Source of the DNA: Planctomycetales bacterium
GTDB taxonomy: Bacteria; Planctomycetota; SZUA-567
Assembly (NCBI GenBank): GCA_025997475.1
Contig: BNUQ01000027.1
Location: forward strand, 1-25,691
Reading direction: 5' to 3'
Length of the DNA stretch: 25,691 nt
Shown here: piece after piece, positions 20,540 to 25,691 of the stretch
Layout of the letters: the number at the start of each line of letters is the position of its first letter
Numbering within the stretch: the first letter of the stretch is position 1
Program-made: the position numbers and the translations under genes
Notes under the pieces: generated by a model
Seen by the model: the letters and a program-made list of their open reading frames with translations, nothing else
Told to the model about the DNA's origin: nothing
Database searches by the model: none

Positions 20540-21997
20540 ATGAAATACGAATGCGTCATCGGTTTAGAAGTGCACGTGCAATTGGCGACCGCGACGAAAT
20601 TGTTTTGTGCTTGTCCCAATCATTTCACGCGCGAGCCGAATGTGAACGTTTGTCCGGTGTGTCTCGGTCTGCCCGGCTCCTTGCCGACGATTAACGCCGA
20701 GGCGTTGCGGCTCGGCGTCAAAGCGGCGCTGGCGCTCGACGCCGAAATTCCGCCGGTGATGAAATTCGCCCGCAAACATTACTACTATCCCGACCTGCCC
20801 AAAGGCATTCAAATCAGTCAATACGAAGAGCCGGTCGCGGTGCGCGGCGCGCTCGAAATCAACGACAACGGCGAAAAACGCCGCATCGGTATCACCCGCG
20901 CCCATTTTGAAGAAGACGCCGGCAAACTCATCCACTCACAAGCCGTCAGCAACGTTGACCTCAACCGCACCGGCACGCCGTTGTTGGAAATCGTGTCCGA
21001 GCCGGACCTTCGCTCGCCGCGCGAGGCGCGTTTGTATCTCGAAATGCTACGGACAATTTTGCTCTACGCCGCGGTCTCCGACTGCAATATGGAGGAGGGC
21101 AGTTTGCGGTGCGACGCCAATATTTCGGTGCGCGAATTCGGCGACGCGCGCCTCGGCGTCAAAAACGAAATCAAAAATATGAATTCGTTTCGCGCGGTGG
21201 AAAATTCGCTGACGCTGGTCTATGAAGAACTCTGCCGCCAAAAAGCCGACCGCGAAAACATTCGGCAAGTTACGTGGGGTTACAGTTTGGACACGGGCAA
21301 AATTTTTCAGATGCGCGTCAAAGAGGACGCGAACGATTATCGCTATTTCCCCGAACCGGATTTGCCGCCGCTCTCGCTGTCGCGGGCAATGGTTGACGAA
21401 ATTCGCGCCGCGTTGCCGGAATTGCCGGCGGCGAAAGAAGCGCGGTTCCAGCGCGAGTATCATCTGACGGCGTATGAAACGGGAATTTTGGTCGCCGACC
21501 GGTCTCTTGCCGATTATTACGAAGCGGTCGCGACGGCGGCGAACGCGCCGAAAGAAGCGGCGAATTGGGTGATTAACGAAGTGGCGCGGACACTAAATGA
21601 AAGCGGGCTGACGATTAAGGATTTCCCGCTCGCGCCGGCGCAATTGGCGGACTTAATCGGCGGCGTGCGCGATAAAAAAATCAATCAGCCGACGGCAAAA
21701 AAGGTCTTGCAAATGATTATCGACGGCGATAAGCGCGAAGTCGCCGCCATTGTCGCGCAGGACCATTTGGCGCAAGTCAACGACACCGGCGCGATTGCCG
21801 CGGCGCTCGCGGCGGCGGAAGCGAAAAATCCGGCGGCGGCGGCGGAAGTGCGCGGCGGCAAAACGCCGGCGGCGATGTGGTTCGTCGGGCAAATAATGGG
21901 ACAGTTGCAAGGGCAGGGCGACCCGGCGGCGGTTACGCAAATCGTCGCGGCGCACTTCGGCTTGCCGCCGGAAGCGCTGGCGAAGAAGAAGAAGTGA
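20540..21997 (+). CDS. gatB: Aspartyl/glutamyl-tRNA amidotransferase subunit B
   Basis: The 485-residue protein is a full-length GatB: IGLEVHVQL at the N-terminus, CPVCLGLPGSLP with zinc-type Cys residues, KHYYYPDLPKGIQISQYE, AHFEEDAGKL, TPLLEIVSEPDLRSPREA, SLRCDANISVR and KNEIKNMNSFRAVE, then the helical and YqeY-like tail domains. With GatA and GatC it converts misacylated Asp-tRNA(Asn) or Glu-tRNA(Gln) to the amide form; GatB binds the tRNA and activates the carboxylate. gatA and gatC are not in the window. AAGGG about 8 bases before ATG 20540 is the ribosome binding site. The C-terminus ends in a run of Lys codons. Confidence 0.97.
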   Translation: MKYECVIGLEVHVQLATATKLFCACPNHFTREPNVNVCPVCLGLPGSLPTINAEALRLGVKAALALDAEIPPVMKFARKHYYYPDLPKGIQISQYEEPVAVRGALEINDNGEKRRIGITRAHFEEDAGKLIHSQAVSNVDLNRTGTPLLEIVSEPDLRSPREARLYLEMLRTILLYAAVSDCNMEEGSLRCDANISVREFGDARLGVKNEIKNMNSFRAVENSLTLVYEELCRQKADRENIRQVTWGYSLDTGKIFQMRVKEDANDYRYFPEPDLPPLSLSRAMVDEIRAALPELPAAKEARFQREYHLTAYETGILVADRSLADYYEAVATAANAPKEAANWVINEVARTLNESGLTIKDFPLAPAQLADLIGGVRDKKINQPTAKKVLQMIIDGDKREVAAIVAQDHLAQVNDTGAIAAALAAAEAKNPAAAAEVRGGKTPAAMWFVGQIMGQLQGQGDPAAVTQIVAAHFGLPPEALAKKKK

Positions 21998-22135
21998 GGC
22001 GCCTTTCGGCGGCGGTTGAAAAAAAAGTTAAAGAAAAATAATTTTTTCCTCAAGTTTTTCCGACTCGCATCCGTAAAAGCGAACGCTGTTTTATTTTTCA
22101 AGGACGGTTGCGATTAGCGGTTTGAGGGAATGACT

Positions 22136-23209
22136 ATGATTACGGGCATTTCCGGCATCGGCTTGCCGGGCATTATCACCAATATCTCCGCCGCATCGCT
22201 CGGCGGCATCAACGGGGTTGACCGCGTTAATAAACGCGAAGTCAATCCGTCTTCGTCGGATGAAATTGACGCGAGCCAGATTTTTCAGCCGATAGTCGAT
22301 TCGGTGGTGTTGGGCGAGGAAACGCCGGAAGTCGGACAGGCGTATGGCGGGCAATCCGCCAATCAACTCCGCAATCGCGGGATGGCGTTGCAACTCGAAC
22401 ATTCTCCGAATGAACGTTCCGAACCGCAAGATAGCGAAAACTCCGCCGTCGCCGCGAGCGACGACGCGGATAATTCCGTTCGCGCCAATGAAGAAGACGC
22501 GCCGGAAAAACCGGAAAGAAACGATAAAAAAGTTACCGGCGAGCCGCTGACCGACGAGGAACAGCAACAAGTCCAAAAATTGAAACGGCGCGACCTTGAA
22601 GTCCGCACGCACGAACAAGCGCATTTGGCGGCGTCCGGCGGTTTCGCCAGCGGCGGCGCCAAATTTGAATATCAACAAGGCGAAGACGGCAAGCGTTACG
22701 CTATCGGCGGACACGTGAGCATCGATACTTCGCCGGAAGCCACGCCGGAAGCGACGATTGCCAAAATGCGGACGGTGCGGCAAGCGGCGCTGGCGCCCGC
22801 CGAACCGTCCGGTCAAGACCGCTCCGTCGCCGCGTCGGCGGCTTCGACGATGAACGAAGCCCGCCGCGAATTGGCGACCGAAACGGCAGAGAAGTCCGCC
22901 GACGATTCGACGAACGCAAACTCGGCGGAAGCCGCAACCGTTGCCGCCGGCGAAGTCGAAGATGAAACCGAAATTAGCGCCGCGGGAGCCGCGGGCAGTA
23001 TGGTTGCCGGTTGGCTGGAAGGCGCGCCGCGCGGGGCGCGTTCGCCGGAAAAGAGTGCGGAAAGTAAGGTCGTTGCACCGGATAATTCGGCGGCGAATAT
23101 CGAAGAGTCCATCAACAACACTCGCCGGCAAGCGCGCAATGTTTCCCCGGTTTCGCAATTAAGTTACAACCAAATGCGCGGGCAAATGTTCTACCGGATA
23201 GCGGGATAA
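22136..23209 (+). CDS. SprA-related putative metalloprotease
   Basis: The 357-residue protein carries the SprA-related family core: KLKRRDLEVRTHEQAHLAASGGFASGGAKFEYQQGEDGKRYAIGGHVSIDTSPEATPEATIAKMR, given here as continuous only in description (residues about 147-214). HEQAH (159-163) is an HExxH zinc-binding motif. The segment RQAALAPAEPSGQDRSVAA follows, as in the family. Flanking regions are Ala/Glu/Ser-rich and probably disordered; no signal peptide is obvious. The start is set at ATG 22136, which has GAGGG at proper spacing, in preference to the ATG at 22130, which is too close to that site. Protease activity is inferred from the motif; its substrate is unknown. Confidence 0.85.
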   Translation: MITGISGIGLPGIITNISAASLGGINGVDRVNKREVNPSSSDEIDASQIFQPIVDSVVLGEETPEVGQAYGGQSANQLRNRGMALQLEHSPNERSEPQDSENSAVAASDDADNSVRANEEDAPEKPERNDKKVTGEPLTDEEQQQVQKLKRRDLEVRTHEQAHLAASGGFASGGAKFEYQQGEDGKRYAIGGHVSIDTSPEATPEATIAKMRTVRQAALAPAEPSGQDRSVAASAASTMNEARRELATETAEKSADDSTNANSAEAATVAAGEVEDETEISAAGAAGSMVAGWLEGAPRGARSPEKSAESKVVAPDNSAANIEESINNTRRQARNVSPVSQLSYNQMRGQMFYRIAG

Positions 23210-23242
23210 TCCGCCCTCAACCGACGAATTTTCACGCCTGAC

Positions 23243-23273
23243 GATGACCGCGAGAAGCGGTCATCAGTTTTTT
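23243..23273 (+). terminator. Intrinsic terminator after the SprA-related gene
   Basis: GATGACCGC, loop GAGAA, GCGGTCATC, then AG and six T residues. The T-run overlaps the stop codon region of the convergent aminotransferase gene. Confidence 0.88.
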
Positions 23274-24408
23274 ATTGCCGTAAGACCTTTTTTAGCGCCT
23301 CGCCGACGGTATGCGCCTGTTCGCGAGTTAGCGCTATTCCGCTCGGCAAATAAAACCCGTATTCGTAAGCCGCTTCGGTGCGCGGACAGCCGCCGTCCGC
23401 GATTTCTACATATTGGCGAAGCACCGGTTGCGCGTGCAACCCCATAAAAAACGGGCGCGTGCCGATTTGATAGGACTTTAACGCTTCCATTACTTCGACC
23501 GCTTTTTTGCCGGCGTCGCGACTCAATTCCACCGCCATCATCCAGTAAACCGGATGCGCCCACGGCATTGCCGGCTGTAACCGCACACCCGCGACCGCTT
23601 GCAATTCCTCGTGATACCAGTCGGCGATTTGGCGTTTTTTCGCGACTAATTCCGCCGCTCGTTCCATTTGCGCCACGCCGACCGCGGCTTGTAAATTGGA
23701 CAGCCGAAAATTGTAGCCGAGGTCTTCGTGGCGGAAACGTTCAAGTTTTCCGAAACACAAATTGCGGTAACTCCGCGCCCGCGCGAGAACTTCGTCGTCG
23801 TCGGTCAACACCATTCCGCCCTCGCCGGTGGTGATAATTTTATTGGCGTAAAAACTGGCGGCGGCGACTTTGCCGAACGAGCCGCATTTCTTCCATTGCG
23901 GGGGTGAGCGATATTCCGAAAGATATTCTGCGCCGTGCGCCTCGGCGATGTCCTCAATTATCGCGACGTTATGCTTCGCGCCTGCTGCCAACAACGGGTC
24001 AAGATTGACCGGATGCCCGTAAATATGCACCGGCATCACGGCGGAGACATCAGTGCGAGGCATCAGCCGCGCCGCCTGTTCGACATCCATACACCACGTA
24101 GCCGGCTCCATATCAACCAGTAGCGGTATCGCCCCTAAGCGAATCGCGGCAAGCGCGCAAGAAATAATCGTGAACGACGGCATTATCACGCGGGAGCCGG
24201 CGCGAATCCCCGCCGCGTATAACGCCACTTCCAACGCCGCGGTGCCGTTGCACACCGCCACGCCGTAACGCCGTCCGCAGAATTCGGCGAACATTTTTTC
24301 CAAGCGGTCGATGAATTGCCCTTCCGACGAAATCCAACCGGTGGCAACGCACTCACGGACATATTTTTCTTCGTTGCCGTTCAGTAACGGCTCATTGACG
24401 GGAATCAT
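23272..24408 (-). CDS. DegT/DnrJ/EryC1/StrS-family sugar aminotransferase (perosamine-synthase-like)
   Basis: The 378-residue PLP enzyme has the family N-terminus IPVNEPLLNGNEEKYV, the PLP-phosphate loop CNGTAAL (53-59), Asp153 in IIEDIAEAHGA (stacks with the PLP nitrogen) and the Schiff-base lysine Lys190 in SFYANKIITTGEGGM. The overall wording, especially GWISSEG and SFYANKIITTGEGGM, is closest to GDP-perosamine synthases (RfbE/PerA), which aminate GDP-4-keto-6-deoxymannose for O-antigen or glycan synthesis, but related 4-aminotransferases share it. GGAG lies nine to ten bases before ATG 24408 on the minus strand. Codon use is like the rest of the window, unlike the methyltransferase gene upstream of it. 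Confidence 0.88.
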   Translation of the reverse strand: MIPVNEPLLNGNEEKYVRECVATGWISSEGQFIDRLEKMFAEFCGRRYGVAVCNGTAALEVALYAAGIRAGSRVIMPSFTIISCALAAIRLGAIPLLVDMEPATWCMDVEQAARLMPRTDVSAVMPVHIYGHPVNLDPLLAAGAKHNVAIIEDIAEAHGAEYLSEYRSPPQWKKCGSFGKVAAASFYANKIITTGEGGMVLTDDDEVLARARSYRNLCFGKLERFRHEDLGYNFRLSNLQAAVGVAQMERAAELVAKKRQIADWYHEELQAVAGVRLQPAMPWAHPVYWMMAVELSRDAGKKAVEVMEALKSYQIGTRPFFMGLHAQPVLRQYVEIADGGCPRTEAAYEYGFYLPSGIALTREQAHTVGEALKKVLRQ

Positions 24409-24669
24409 CGTAGTTGCACTCCAAATAATAGTTGAGATAACAATCGGAGTTATAAGTTATAATAAATGCCGTTTATGGGTTGATAATTTATTAACGCCGC
24501 ACGCCCGTAAGCGCGAGTAACTCGATGTATTTTCCGGGTTTTATGACGATAATAATCGCTTTATTAGTGTTTTTAGTTTTATTAGATTCTGTTTTTCATT
24601 GTAGGTGAGGATAAAAAATTGTTTTCGGCGCCAAACAACAGTTATCTATCTTTGGTGTTTGGCTAACGA
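24409..24669. other. AT-rich intergenic region between FkbM-like and aminotransferase genes
   Basis: No gene is supported. A hairpin GCCAAACA/TGTTTGGC (24630-24663) lies just downstream of the FkbM-like stop on the minus strand, with a T-run about 11 bases beyond, a possible weak terminator. A short AGTTATA heptamer pair (about 24449-24462) and TATAA-like words could hold the aminotransferase promoter. Confidence 0.45.

Positions 24670-25691
<1,022 letters not shown>

Overview
The window looks like a contig end from a moderately GC-rich, Gram-negative bacterium. The Gram-negative reading rests on a lipobox lipoprotein, an MsbA-type lipid-exporting ABC transporter and sugar/glycan genes typical of surface polysaccharide clusters. 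GatB implies the indirect amidotransferase route to Asn-tRNA and/or Gln-tRNA. Codon and base use (GCG, CGG, TTG and AAA rich) is uniform from 1 to about 24.4 kb. I cannot place the phylum from sequence alone; the mix of palindromic intergenic repeats and gene families would suit a PVC-type or similar environmental/gut lineage, at low confidence.

Layout. (1) 1-2716, plus strand: a NifU-like scaffold gene and a GGGtGRT-protein gene, separated by a PIN-toxin/small-protein cassette. (2) 2850-5270, minus strand: an unknown helical protein, a nine-repeat ankyrin lipoprotein and, upstream of it, a strongly folded candidate small RNA with its own terminator. (3) 5635-7011, plus: a CPA2-type cation/proton antiporter, followed by 600 bp of nested inverted-repeat elements. 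(4) 7618-11309, plus: YicC, a second PIN/small-protein cassette and UvrB, the last two only 5 bp apart. (5) 11478-11849, minus: a free-standing tRNA-binding-domain protein. (6) 12076-16531, plus: MsbA-like exporter, YbhN/LPG-synthase-type membrane protein and a double zinc-ribbon membrane protein. (7) 16842-17642, minus: a Cof-type HAD phosphatase. (8) 17856-17933: tRNA-Pro(GGG), then a 590-bp region of REP-like palindromes. (9) 18528-23209, plus: HD-domain protein, DUF805 protein, a secreted low-complexity protein, GatB and a SprA-related putative metalloprotease. (10) 23272 to the end, minus: a DegT/DnrJ aminotransferase and an AT-rich FkbM-like methyltransferase gene cut off by a poly-C tract. 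The last 165 bases of the plus strand contain no G at all and look like a sequencing/assembly artefact.

The most unusual feature is the intergenic DNA. At about ten gene junctions there are short tandem heptamers (mainly GAAAGTT/AAAAGTT, also TTAACAA, ATTACGA and GTGAGCA-like words). They are usually arranged as a left arm, a short spacer, and a right arm carrying the reverse complement, so a transcript could fold into a register-tolerant hairpin. In several genes the array abuts or supplies the stop codon, and in one it runs up to the start codon without a visible Shine-Dalgarno. Different heptamers occupy the same architectural niche. Superimposed on this are at least five other palindromic or terminal-inverted-repeat elements. 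No complete insertion sequence, prophage or CRISPR array is visible.
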